Source of the DNA: Clostridium pascui
GTDB lineage: Bacteria > Bacillota > Clostridia > Clostridiales > Clostridiaceae
Assembly: GCF_016908015.1 (NCBI RefSeq)
Contig: NZ_JAFBDB010000004.1
Coordinates: 186,001 to 250,000, forward strand
Direction: 5' to 3'
DNA: 64,000 nucleotides
Below are positions 1 to 7,999 of the stretch, piece by piece; positions within the stretch are counted from its first letter, which is position 1, and the number at the start of each line of letters is the position of its first letter. The translations under genes were made by a program, and so were the position numbers. Below the pieces are notes generated by a model. The model saw nothing but the letters and a program-made list of their open reading frames with translations. It did not search any database and was not told the origin of the DNA.

Positions 1-253
1 AAGATTTTCTCAAGTTGATAGAACTTTAGAAAGAAATAAAGACGGCAGTGGCATAGGTCTTTCCCTAGTAAAATCTTTAGTCGAGCTTCATGGTGGGGAG
101 ATAGATGTTAAAAGCACATTTGGTGAAGGTTGCGAATTTATAATCACACTTCCTGCAATACTAACAAGTGAAAAAGTTAACATGTATGAAAATAATTTAA
201 GTGATAACTTAGTTGAAAGAATAAGCATAGAATTTTCAGATATATATAAATAA
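1..253 (+). CDS. Sensor histidine kinase, C-terminal fragment (cut by window start)
   Basis: Only the last ~83 codons are present; the reading frame enters at base 2 and stops with TAA at 251-253. The visible part is the end of a HATPase_c domain: a G2 box with GSGIGLSLVKS and the closing motif GEGCEFIITLP. It would phosphorylate a partner response regulator that is not in the window. The C-terminal tail after the ATPase domain (ERISIEFSDIYK) resembles the tail of the kinase at 6809-7807, so the two are probably paralogues of one clostridial kinase subfamily. The CmpB-like gene follows 18 bases later, so the two may be cotranscribed. Confidence 0.9.
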   Translation, partial: RFSQVDRTLERNKDGSGIGLSLVKSLVELHGGEIDVKSTFGEGCEFIITLPAILTSEKVNMYENNLSDNLVERISIEFSDIYK

Positions 254-271
254 TCCTACAAGGAGCTATTT

Positions 272-1072
272 ATGAGTGAGCTAAATTTAATAAACCACAA
301 TATTTATTATCTATTTTTATACTTCACTGTATATGCTTTTTTAGGTTGGGTTCTAGAAACCATATATGCTACTATTAAAAATGACTGTTTTATAAACAGG
401 GGGTTCTTAAAGGGGCCCTTTTGTCCTATTTATGGCTTTGGAACTATATTTTTGATAATATTTCTAAAACCTTTTATTAATAATGTATTTGCGCTATTTA
501 TATTCTCTATTATACTTACTTCACTTTTAGAATACTTTACCGGGTATATTTTAGAAACCTTATTTCATAGTAGTTGGTGGGATTATAACAATAGAAAATA
601 TAATATAAAAGGTAGAATTTGCTTGGAATTCTCAATATATTGGGGATTACTTTCAGTTTTTATATTAAAAATAATTCATCCAACTGTAGACTTCATTATA
701 AAGTGGATTCCTTTCCCAATTGGAACTTGGATTTTTTCTGCATTACTTGCATATTTTATTTCAGATTTTACAGCTAGTTTAATAGAAGTAATTCATATGC
801 ATTCATTATTTAAAGAGCTTCATAATATAAACTTAGAAATAAAAGAGAGGCTAGAAAACTTAAACTTTCATATAAAATCACTAAGAAGGAACAAACAAAT
901 TGATACTGACTCAGAGGATTTAATAGCTGAATTAAAAACTCGATATGAATATATAATATCTAAAGCCATTAAGAGATCTTCAAGAATCCGCAATGCCTTC
1001 CCTGAATTTAAATCTAAGAGATTTAATGGAGTGCTGAAGGATATAGTGGAGAAAATTCATGGAAAAAAATAA
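272..1072 (+). CDS. CmpB-type putative ABC transporter permease (multi-pass membrane protein)
   Basis: The 266-residue protein matches the 'putative ABC-transporter type IV' (CmpB) family by its N-terminal signature: YAFLGWVLETIY, then NRGFLKGPFCPIYGFG at about residues 47-62. Roughly five or six hydrophobic segments fill residues 10-170; the last ~90 residues are hydrophilic, basic and probably coiled coil and cytoplasmic. The ATG is preceded by AAGGAG at normal spacing. The family name is historical: transport has not been shown for it and no ATPase lies beside it. The gene follows a histidine kinase with an 18-base gap. Family assignment is good, function is unknown. Confidence 0.8.
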   Translation: MSELNLINHNIYYLFLYFTVYAFLGWVLETIYATIKNDCFINRGFLKGPFCPIYGFGTIFLIIFLKPFINNVFALFIFSIILTSLLEYFTGYILETLFHSSWWDYNNRKYNIKGRICLEFSIYWGLLSVFILKIIHPTVDFIIKWIPFPIGTWIFSALLAYFISDFTASLIEVIHMHSLFKELHNINLEIKERLENLNFHIKSLRRNKQIDTDSEDLIAELKTRYEYIISKAIKRSSRIRNAFPEFKSKRFNGVLKDIVEKIHGKK

Positions 1073-1147
1073 TTCCTTCTAAATCCTAGCCTCTACGTTC
1101 GAATCACTAATCTCTATAAAAGTTGCACATTTTTTAATGTTGGATAT

Positions 1148-1207
1148 AGTATGGAATTTACATCGTAAAAAACAGTAAACTGTCTTCCTATATGTAAATC
1201 CCATACT
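1148..1207. repeat. Intergenic inverted repeat between convergent genes
   Basis: Arms at 1148-1163 and 1192-1207 are complementary except for one mismatch (AGTATGGAATTTACAT against ATGTAAATCCCATACT). A nested ACAGT-aa-ACTGT stem sits in the loop (1172-1183). It lies between the ends of the CmpB-like gene and sbcC. There is no adjacent T run, so it is not a canonical terminator, though it could stabilise 3' ends or stop transcription weakly. Confidence 0.5.
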
Positions 1208-1227
1208 CCAAATTCTACATTAAGAAT

Positions 1228-4200
1228 TTAGCTGTACTCAATTCTTACCTTACTTCCACCGGTTCCCGATACTGGAGGCTCTACTATAAGTTTTACAGGC
1301 ACTCTATTTTTAAGCTCTTCCACATGGCTTATTATTCCTACACTTAATCTACTGCTTCTTAATCTTTCAAGAGATGTCATAACCACTTCTAAAAGTGTAT
1401 TATCCAAAGTTCCAAATCCTTCATCTAAGAAGAAAAACTCAAGCGGCGTACTTCCCTTTAACTGAATCTGAGAAGATAATGCAAGCGCAAGGGCAAGCGA
1501 GGTAACGAATGTTTCTCCCCCTGAAAGTGTAGCTGTGCTTCTTATGCTCCCACCATTATTATCATCCCTTATAACAAAATTGCTATTCGGGTCAAGCTGA
1601 AGTGCATATCTATCTCCTGTTATTTCCTTAAGTCTCTTAGAGGATTCCAAGGCTATATACTTTAGATGATGCGTTGCTGCAAACTCCACAAATTTATTCC
1701 CTTCCACTAGCTTTTCTATGTCCTGAATAATACTTAATTTATGCTTTATTTTCTTTTGAACTTCTAATAAATCATCAACACTTTTTAGCGCTTTTTCCAT
1801 GTCTTGAAGTTCTTTTTCCAAAGCAGCTATTTCCTTTATCTTTGAGGTTAAAAGTTTCGATTTTTCCTCTTTATTCTGTATAATTTGAAGCCATTTTTCT
1901 TCTTCAATACTTTCTCCATTTAGCCTTTCATTAACTCTCTCTATGTTATTTATGGTATTTTTAAACTCCTCCTCAAATGATTCAACAGCATTCTTTAGCC
2001 TTTCCATTTCCTTAACTTCCACCAAAGAATCTCTAGCATCTCCTATGGTTACAAATTCATTTTCTATAAGAGATTCATTTAATTTTAACTGATAGCTTTT
2101 TAAAGATCCATTAAGGCTTTCTCCTAACTGCTCTTCTCCCCATTTTCTTTCTTGAATAAACTGTTTTTCAGTCTTTTCTTTTTCAAGGGACTTCCTAAGC
2201 TCCTTTTCAGCTTTATTTATAAGCTCTATTTTGCTTTTTACTTCTTTTATATATTCCTCAATATTTCTTCCCTCAGAAAACCTATTTATTTCTGTCTCTT
2301 CAGCCTTTATAAAGTTTGTTTTTTCCACTCCACTTTGGGTTATAACTCCCATTGCATTTTTAATTTCATTTAACTTAACTTCTAACTCAGTCCTTTTAGC
2401 TTGAAAATTTTCTAATTTATTTCTTTCTTCTTTAAGTAAAACTTCTTTACTTTCTCTTTCTTTATCTTTTTTATTTATGTGTTCTAATTCCTTTATTAAG
2501 CTTTCTACATTTAATTCCTTTATAATATTGCTCCACTGCTCTTTTAGCTTTATATGCTTTTCCTGCAATCCAATAATTTCAGAGTTAATTTCATCTATAG
2601 AAAGTTTTGATGAGTTAATCTTTTCCTCCAATGTGATTATGGATTTTTCACTAGTTAACTTTTCTTCTTTTAGTCCATTTATTTTATTTTCTATTATTTC
2701 CTTTTTAGTTTTATATTCCTTAATAGATTTATCTAAACCTTGAGCTTCATCATTAAGCTTATTTAATTCCTGCTGAATTTCTTCAATTTTTATATCCTTT
2801 AAATTACTTATACATTCTCTTAACTGCTCATTTATATTGTCTTCATTAAGCTTAACCTGAAACAATTCTCCTTCAAGCTTTATTTTGTCATTTTGCAAAA
2901 GACTAACTATTTCTTTAAGCTCCTCCTCAGTATTAGCTAAATATTCTAATTTATCCAAGGAAGTGCTTCCTGCTAAAGATGGATGGTGAATAGAGCCGCA
3001 TACTGGGCAGGCCTCTCCCTCTTCAATTTCTTCAGCTAAAATAGACGCCATGTTTTTCTTTTTATATTTTTCTATATCATTTTTATTTTTTTTAAGTTCA
3101 TTCTCCTTTATATTAAGACTTGCCATAAGCTTTTCCAATTTACTTTCTAGTAAAGCTCTCTGTTCTATAAAAGGCTTCAATCTACCTTCCAGCTCACATT
3201 TCTTTCCTTGTTGTTTTAGCGTTTCCTCAAGTTTTTGGTTTTTTAAATATCTTTTTTCCTTTAAAGATAATAAAGCACTTTCATCTCCAGGATTTAAATT
3301 TTCAAGTTCCTGCATTTCCTTTTGAAATAACCTTAATGCTTGAAATAATTCTTCTTCCTTCTTCTTTGAAACATCATAATGCTTAGTAAGCTTTTTAAGC
3401 TCATCTTTTTTTAAATTTAACTTATCCTTTACATCTTGGAATCTTTTAGATAATTCCTTTAGTTCTCTCTCCTTTAAAGCTCCTTCTTGTACATTTTCCT
3501 TAAACTCACCTTGAACTTTTAAGCTGCTTATATCCTTTTCCAAACTTTCAATGTTTAATTTTATAAGCTCTGTATCTTTATTTGTCTTTTTTAGTTCATC
3601 TTCATTTAAACTTTTCTCAGCTCCTCGTTTTTTCCATTCTATTTGCAGCGCATCCCTATCTTTTATTATAATATTTAACTTCTCCCGCCTATCTTTAGCT
3701 ATTAAAAGATCTGATTCCTTTTTAATTAAAATCGGAAGTTTACAATTTTTTTCATCTAGTGCATAATTATATTTATCTTCTAATTTCCTTAGCATTACTT
3801 CCTTTAAATTAAGTTGTGTACTTAAGCCTTCTATATTAACTTTATTCTTTTCCAGCTTTTCTTCTGTATCTATTACACTTTCAAGAAATGGCTTTACTTT
3901 AGAAGCCCTTATGCCCCTATCCCATTTATATTTTTTTAAATTTATTTCTTTCTCTTTTTCTTTAACAATTTGAAGCTTTTCTAAATACCCATTAAGCTCC
4001 TTTTGAAGCTCCCAAATTTTCTTATATTTTTCATAATGATTTTCAGCAGCTGATTTATCCAAGCTTAACCTTTTTTCTTCCACATGAAGCAAATCCATTT
4101 TTTCTTTTAAATAATGATATCTTTCCTTTGATATTCCTTCAAAACTTTTAAGTTGACCCTCAAGCTGTTGAAGCTTTGTATATGTCTTTACCCTAACCTT

Positions 4201-4764
4201 TTTTATCTTTTCAGAAAGATTTTTCCCGTAACTTTCAAGAAGGAATATTCTCTCAAGCATATCACGTCTTTCTCTTCCAGTAAGCTTTAAAAATTCACTA
4301 AACTTACCCTGGGGAAGAACCACAGAACGAGTAAAATCATCTAATGTAAGGCCTATTATGGATTTTATACTTTCTTCTACACTCCTAACCCCTTCTGCTA
4401 CTATCTCCCTTTCATCATCTTTAATATATACCAATCTTGAGGATGAAGTTTTATATTTATTTCTATCCTTTTTCTCTCTTTTTATAATTCTCTCCACGCT
4501 GTAGGTTTTTCTTTCGCCTTCATTCAGCACCTGAAACTCATAATATACATACATATCTTCTGAAAAGCTGTTTATATACTCATTGCTTCCTCTAGCAATC
4601 GAACCATACAAAGATAAGGTTATAGCATCTAATATTGTGGATTTACCACTTCCTGTGGGTCCAAATATTCCAAAAAGCCCTCTTTCCACAAGCTGATCAA
4701 AATAGATATCCTGCTCTTCTATAAAGCTATTTAATCCCTTTATCTTAAGTCTTTTAGGCTTCAT
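1228..4764 (-). CDS. sbcC: Exonuclease SbcC, SMC-like ATPase subunit
   Basis: ATPase subunit of the SbcCD (Rad50/Mre11-like) nuclease, which opens hairpins and trims blocked DNA ends at palindromes and breaks. The protein (~1178 residues) has a Walker A motif GPTGSGKST near residue 40, a very long Lys/Glu-rich coiled coil, a zinc hook CPVCGSIHHP near residue 590, a second coiled coil, then the ABC signature LSGGE and Walker B FFLDEGFGTLD near the C-terminus. I place the start at the second in-frame ATG because GGGAG is 9 bases upstream of it and directly abuts the first ATG (4773). It overlaps the end of sbcD, which indicates translational coupling. Confidence 0.95.
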   Translation of the reverse strand: MKPKRLKIKGLNSFIEEQDIYFDQLVERGLFGIFGPTGSGKSTILDAITLSLYGSIARGSNEYINSFSEDMYVYYEFQVLNEGERKTYSVERIIKREKKDRNKYKTSSSRLVYIKDDEREIVAEGVRSVEESIKSIIGLTLDDFTRSVVLPQGKFSEFLKLTGRERRDMLERIFLLESYGKNLSEKIKKVRVKTYTKLQQLEGQLKSFEGISKERYHYLKEKMDLLHVEEKRLSLDKSAAENHYEKYKKIWELQKELNGYLEKLQIVKEKEKEINLKKYKWDRGIRASKVKPFLESVIDTEEKLEKNKVNIEGLSTQLNLKEVMLRKLEDKYNYALDEKNCKLPILIKKESDLLIAKDRREKLNIIIKDRDALQIEWKKRGAEKSLNEDELKKTNKDTELIKLNIESLEKDISSLKVQGEFKENVQEGALKERELKELSKRFQDVKDKLNLKKDELKKLTKHYDVSKKKEEELFQALRLFQKEMQELENLNPGDESALLSLKEKRYLKNQKLEETLKQQGKKCELEGRLKPFIEQRALLESKLEKLMASLNIKENELKKNKNDIEKYKKKNMASILAEEIEEGEACPVCGSIHHPSLAGSTSLDKLEYLANTEEELKEIVSLLQNDKIKLEGELFQVKLNEDNINEQLRECISNLKDIKIEEIQQELNKLNDEAQGLDKSIKEYKTKKEIIENKINGLKEEKLTSEKSIITLEEKINSSKLSIDEINSEIIGLQEKHIKLKEQWSNIIKELNVESLIKELEHINKKDKERESKEVLLKEERNKLENFQAKRTELEVKLNEIKNAMGVITQSGVEKTNFIKAEETEINRFSEGRNIEEYIKEVKSKIELINKAEKELRKSLEKEKTEKQFIQERKWGEEQLGESLNGSLKSYQLKLNESLIENEFVTIGDARDSLVEVKEMERLKNAVESFEEEFKNTINNIERVNERLNGESIEEEKWLQIIQNKEEKSKLLTSKIKEIAALEKELQDMEKALKSVDDLLEVQKKIKHKLSIIQDIEKLVEGNKFVEFAATHHLKYIALESSKRLKEITGDRYALQLDPNSNFVIRDDNNGGSIRSTATLSGGETFVTSLALALALSSQIQLKGSTPLEFFFLDEGFGTLDNTLLEVVMTSLERLRSSRLSVGIISHVEELKNRVPVKLIVEPPVSGTGGSKVRIEYS

Positions 4765-5968
4765 CTTCTTCATCTCCCTGTATTATACTTAAAAACAAAT
4801 CCATAACTTCACTATCAGGCTCTACCCCTCTTTGGTTTATATAAAACTCCTTAAATATTTCATCCATGGATTTTTCCTTTAAGCTTTCAAATGCAATTTC
4901 ATCTTCAACTTCACTTTTTATTTTAGGTTTTATTTCTACAATATCCCTTTTTAACTCTCTAAGAGTTTTTATATCTTCTTGGGATAAAAAAGTATCCATA
5001 GTTATTTCCAAGTATACCCAGACTTCTCTTAATGAATTTTCCTCACATTTCTTTATAGCTTCTTCTATTCCGCTGCACTTCCATATTTCAATTGGCTTGT
5101 ATGTATTTATCATAATAGTTTCTATCTTTGCTTCTTTTTTAGGCTTTACATCCACTATATAAAGACATTTAGCATAGTTTATCTCACTTTTGCTATATTG
5201 AAGAGGAGAACCTGAGTAATATACAGGATAATCTACTCCTTTAACTCTTTGAGGCTTATGAAGATGTCCTAATGCTGCATATTGAGCATTTTTAGGAAAC
5301 TTATTTATATCTACTGCTAAAGTTCCACCAAGCTCAATAGGCCTTTCAGAGTCACTTCCTTCTCCTCCCCTTATAAATAGATGAGAAACTATTATATTTA
5401 TAGTATCGTCTCTGAACTTACAGGATAAGTCTTCTAAGATTTGCCCTACCTTTTCTGAGTAATCCCTTCTTCTAAGTTCATCTTCTTGATTATCAGAGAT
5501 AATCTCATTTAATCTTTTTTCACTAGGGTAAGGAAGAGTTATAATAACTGCTTTTTCATCCTTTATCTTAATCTCTATACATCCCTCGCAGGAGTCTATC
5601 ACTTCCATTTCACCGTAAGTTCCCACAGGTACTACACTTTTAGGAAGTCCAACCATTATAATTCCCTGTTCCTTAGCTAAAGGATTTGCAGCAACAAGCC
5701 TTTCCGGATTATCATGATTACCTGAAATTACAAGTATTCCTCTTTTCCCCCCTTGAGAAATTCTATTAAGTGCTCTATAAAATAAATTTTCTGCCCTAGC
5801 GGGAGGATTTGAATTATCATATATATCTCCTGCAATTATTACCAAATCTACTTCATTTTTTTCTACAACTTCTATAAAGTCCTCTAAAAACAACTCCTGC
5901 TCTTCTAAACGGCTATATCCTTCTAAACTTTTTCCCAGATGCCAATCTGATGTATGAAGTATTCGCAA
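4754..5968 (-). CDS. sbcD: Exonuclease SbcD, Mre11-like nuclease subunit
   Basis: Metallophosphoesterase nuclease partner of SbcC. Metal-binding motifs are in order: HTSDWHLG at the N-terminus, AGDIYDNSNPP near residue 50, SGNHDNPER near 85, VSHLF near 190 and LGHLHKPQ near 230. Length (~404 residues) is normal. A longer frame opens at an ATG at 6001, but the family begins at (M)RILHTSDWHLG, and a TTG codon at exactly this place (5968) has GGAAGGG six bases upstream, so TTG is chosen as start. The sbcD-sbcC order and overlap are conserved in Firmicutes. Confidence 0.95.
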   Translation of the reverse strand: MRILHTSDWHLGKSLEGYSRLEEQELFLEDFIEVVEKNEVDLVIIAGDIYDNSNPPARAENLFYRALNRISQGGKRGILVISGNHDNPERLVAANPLAKEQGIIMVGLPKSVVPVGTYGEMEVIDSCEGCIEIKIKDEKAVIITLPYPSEKRLNEIISDNQEDELRRRDYSEKVGQILEDLSCKFRDDTINIIVSHLFIRGGEGSDSERPIELGGTLAVDINKFPKNAQYAALGHLHKPQRVKGVDYPVYYSGSPLQYSKSEINYAKCLYIVDVKPKKEAKIETIMINTYKPIEIWKCSGIEEAIKKCEENSLREVWVYLEITMDTFLSQEDIKTLRELKRDIVEIKPKIKSEVEDEIAFESLKEKSMDEIFKEFYINQRGVEPDSEVMDLFLSIIQGDEEDEA

Positions 5969-6197
5969 TCTTATCCCTTCCAATCTTAAGTATTTGAACA
6001 TCTCTTTATTTCTACTTTTATGATTCTAATTCATATCTATATTCACATTGAATTCTCAAACTATTATTTATCCTAATTATACTAAACTTATATTTCTTTT
6101 TCTAGCGAACTATTGTAGTATCAAAGCTGCATGTATCTTCATATAATATAATAACCTTGGATAATAGCCTCGGTCTTTTAAAGAGGAGGTGAAATTT

Positions 6198-6302
6198 ATG
6201 TGGTGCTGCTGGTGGATATGGTGCTTTATATGGTGGATTATAATTATTGCGATAATTTTTGCAATATTAAGATGCCTATTTAGTTGTTTTTCATGGTGTT
6301 AA
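6198..6302 (+). CDS. Trp/Cys-rich 34-residue putative membrane micropeptide
   Basis: A 34-codon ORF with an excellent ribosome binding site (AAGAGGAGGTG, 6181-6191) six to seven bases before ATG, and its own downstream hairpin terminator. The peptide has 7 Trp and 6 Cys: it starts MWCCWWIWCFIWW, continues with an unbroken Ile/Ala/Phe-rich hydrophobic core of about 11 residues and ends in a Cys-containing segment FSCFSWC with a single Arg. The composition suggests one membrane-spanning helix with Trp at the interface. I do not recognise a family. It could be a membrane-active peptide (toxin-like or bacteriocin-like), a metal- or redox-linked small protein, or a small membrane-complex subunit. 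A clean SD, ATG, stop and terminator favour a real gene. Confidence 0.65.
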   Translation: MWCCWWIWCFIWWIIIIAIIFAILRCLFSCFSWC

Positions 6303-6346
6303 CTTAATATATTTAATATGATAATAAATACTTGCATAGATTTTTC

Positions 6347-6375
6347 AGGGATGCCCTTCACGGCATCCCTTTTTT
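6347..6375 (+). terminator. Rho-independent terminator of the Trp/Cys micropeptide gene
   Basis: Perfect 9-bp stem AGGGATGCC / GGCATCCCT (6347-6355 and 6362-6370) with a 6-base loop, followed by a T run to 6375. It lies 45 bases after the micropeptide stop codon. Confidence 0.85.
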
Positions 6376-6381
6376 AACCTC

Positions 6382-6442
6382 AAAAAATAAATAAAAAACT
6401 TCCATACAGTAATTAAGCTTGGAAGTTTTTTATTTATTTTTT
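6382..6442. terminator. 23-bp perfect palindrome, probable bidirectional terminator
   Basis: Arms 6382-6404 and 6420-6442 are perfectly complementary over 23 bp with a 15-base loop. The inner stem is ACTTCCA/TGGAAGT and the outer part is A/T-only, so each strand carries a T-rich tail. It separates the plus-strand micropeptide gene from the minus-strand small ORFs, and would terminate transcription coming from the histidine kinase side. Confidence 0.75.
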
Positions 6443-6474
6443 GATAAACTATATTTTATCATATATTTAACCAT
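6430..6474 (-). CDS. Possible 14-residue micro-ORF
   Basis: On the minus strand AGGAGG is followed after ten bases by ATG and 14 codons (MVKYMIKYSLSKNK), ending inside the 23-bp palindrome. It is directly downstream of the 36-residue ORF and in the same direction. The strong SD is the only evidence; the peptide is short, basic and amphipathic. It may equally be a chance SD within intergenic DNA. Confidence 0.3.
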   Translation of the reverse strand: MVKYMIKYSLSKNK

Positions 6475-6519
6475 GGGAGATTAACCTCCTATGGCTTTTA
6501 CCCCTTCCTAAAAATTTTA

Positions 6520-6630
6520 TTAGGCGCTTCTTTTATAAGCAGAGTTTTCTTCTTCTGGCTTTTCCATGCTTTCTTCTAAACATTCGTCTATAACGTCTTG
6601 TGTTAAGTTAAATATCTTTTCGTCTTTCAT
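6520..6630 (-). CDS. Small acidic hypothetical protein (36 residues)
   Basis: ATG is preceded by GAGAGAGGTGA at normal spacing, and a promoter-like sequence lies 52 bases upstream. The protein begins MKDEKIFNLTQDVIDECLEE and ends NSAYKRSA; it is Glu-rich in the middle with a basic tail and a single Cys. No signal peptide or membrane segment is visible. It follows the histidine kinase on the same strand after 178 bases. I do not recognise a family. It could be a small regulator or a peptide precursor associated with the kinase, which is inference from position only. Confidence 0.55.
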   Translation of the reverse strand: MKDEKIFNLTQDVIDECLEESMEKPEEENSAYKRSA

Positions 6631-6681
6631 TCAATGTCACCTCTCTCTAATATTATGTTAACCTGTTTTAGTATATGTATT

Positions 6682-6709
6682 AGTATATCACGTTTATATT
6701 ATATTGCAA
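6682..6709 (-). promoter_or_regulatory. Predicted promoter of the 36-residue ORF
   Basis: On the minus strand TTGCAA (6704-6709) and TATACT (6682-6687) are separated by 16 bases, a fair sigma-A-type promoter, with the start codon 52 bases beyond the -10. Confidence 0.45.
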
Positions 6710-6771
6710 GATATTTCGTATTACAGTTCATTACAAAACATTTTGTAAATATTAAGAATATCTAAAAATAT

Positions 6772-6818
6772 TGTCAAATAAGAAAGAACAGGGGTTACCT
6801 GTTCTTTCTTATTTGACA
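6772..6818. terminator. 21-bp perfect palindrome across the kinase stop codon
   Basis: Arms 6772-6792 and 6798-6818 pair perfectly over 21 bp with loop GGTTA. The right arm includes the last codons and TAA stop of the histidine kinase. On the minus strand the hairpin is followed by ATATTTTT, so it probably ends the kinase transcript. The left arm is a reverse copy of the gene's own 3' end. Confidence 0.6.
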
Positions 6819-7807
6819 TTTCCACTAAGTAAATCTGAAAGTTCGAGCCCTGATAATTCATTTTTTTCATAATTTGCCCACTCGGGCTCCACGTCTTTAC
6901 CAGGTTCTCTATCAATTTCATTATGAATTTCATTAATATTCTCTATAGGAAACGTTATTATAAATTCGCTTCCTTTTCCTAGTTCACTTTTTAGTTTAAT
7001 ATTTCCATTATGAAGTTCTACCATTGATTTCACTAAATAAAGTCCTAAACCGCTGCCTTTATCTTTACTATCTCTTGCCGCTCCTTCTATTTGCTTAAAT
7101 CTATCAAATATTATTTTTTGTTTATCCTTTGCGATACCTATCCCCGTATCTTTAACACTAATTTCAACTTTATCTTTTCCTTGATAAACATTTACATATA
7201 TTTTTCCATGCTTAGGAGTAAACTTAGCTGCATTAGACAATAAATTAAGCATTACCCTCTCAATTTTTTCAGGGTCACAATTCATATACATTTCCTCTAC
7301 TTCTGTATCGAAAATGCACTCTATATTTCTACTTTCCACATATTCTATCATGGACAATACACTTTCTTCTACTACAGATACTATATTACAATTTTTAAGT
7401 TGTAATTCATAAAAACCCGAATTCATTTTCGTCATATCTATTAAGTTATTTATAAGTTTTAAAAGTCTTAATGAATTTTGCTTAATTACATCTATTTTTT
7501 TATGCAAACTTACGCCTTCTTCTTTTATCATTCCCTTTTGTATGTAAAGTTCTATGAGTTGTACACTGCTAAGCATTACATTTAAGGGAGTTCTAAGTTC
7601 ATGTGATACATTGGTGAAAAACTCCGTTGTAATCTCATCCTGTACTCTAACTTCATCTAAAAGCTGTTGAGTTTTTATAAGCATTTTTTCAGCTTTTTTT
7701 CTTTTATATATATTAATTATAAGCATAATTATTGCAAAAATAAAAATTATAAACATTAAAACCGTATAAATATCCTGCTTGGCAAGCCAACCTTCTAAAG
7801 TTTCCAT
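6809..7807 (-). CDS. Membrane-anchored sensor histidine kinase
   Basis: The 332-residue protein has one transmembrane helix (about residues 13-33), a short coiled linker, a HisKA domain with the phospho-acceptor in FFTNVSHELRTPLNV (about residues 63-77), and a HATPase_c domain with N box (LLSNAAKFTP), G1 (DTGIGIA) and G2 (GSGLGLYLVKS). There is almost no extracellular sensing domain, so it may sense through the membrane or via a partner. No response regulator lies next to it. Its C-terminal extension (LSGLELSDLLSG) resembles the tail of the kinase fragment at 1-253. RBS AAAGGGAG precedes ATG. Confidence 0.93.
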   Translation of the reverse strand: METLEGWLAKQDIYTVLMFIIFIFAIIMLIINIYKRKKAEKMLIKTQQLLDEVRVQDEITTEFFTNVSHELRTPLNVMLSSVQLIELYIQKGMIKEEGVSLHKKIDVIKQNSLRLLKLINNLIDMTKMNSGFYELQLKNCNIVSVVEESVLSMIEYVESRNIECIFDTEVEEMYMNCDPEKIERVMLNLLSNAAKFTPKHGKIYVNVYQGKDKVEISVKDTGIGIAKDKQKIIFDRFKQIEGAARDSKDKGSGLGLYLVKSMVELHNGNIKLKSELGKGSEFIITFPIENINEIHNEIDREPGKDVEPEWANYEKNELSGLELSDLLSGNVK

Positions 7808-7924
7808 GATTTCAACTCCCTTTTGCTTTCATAGTTTAATATTAACATTGTTTTTTTACTTTTTCAACAAATTACAACATATTTTTTCAAAATAATTGTT
7901 ATTTTTTACACTTAATACAAATAA

Positions 7925-7969
7925 TAAAAAAAAGAAAAACATTAACCCTTCTATGATTAATGTTTTTCT
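7925..7969 (-). terminator. Terminator downstream of pepT
   Basis: Arms 7933-7945 and 7957-7969 pair perfectly over 13 bp; on the minus strand the hairpin is followed by a run of eight T. It ends the pepT transcript. Confidence 0.85.
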
Positions 7970-7999
7970 AGAAATATAATTTTATTAAAATATTATAGG

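Noticed and set aside
6721-6933. 70-codon minus-strand frame at the end of the histidine kinase
   Set aside because: It overlaps the kinase in another frame and runs through the terminator palindrome.
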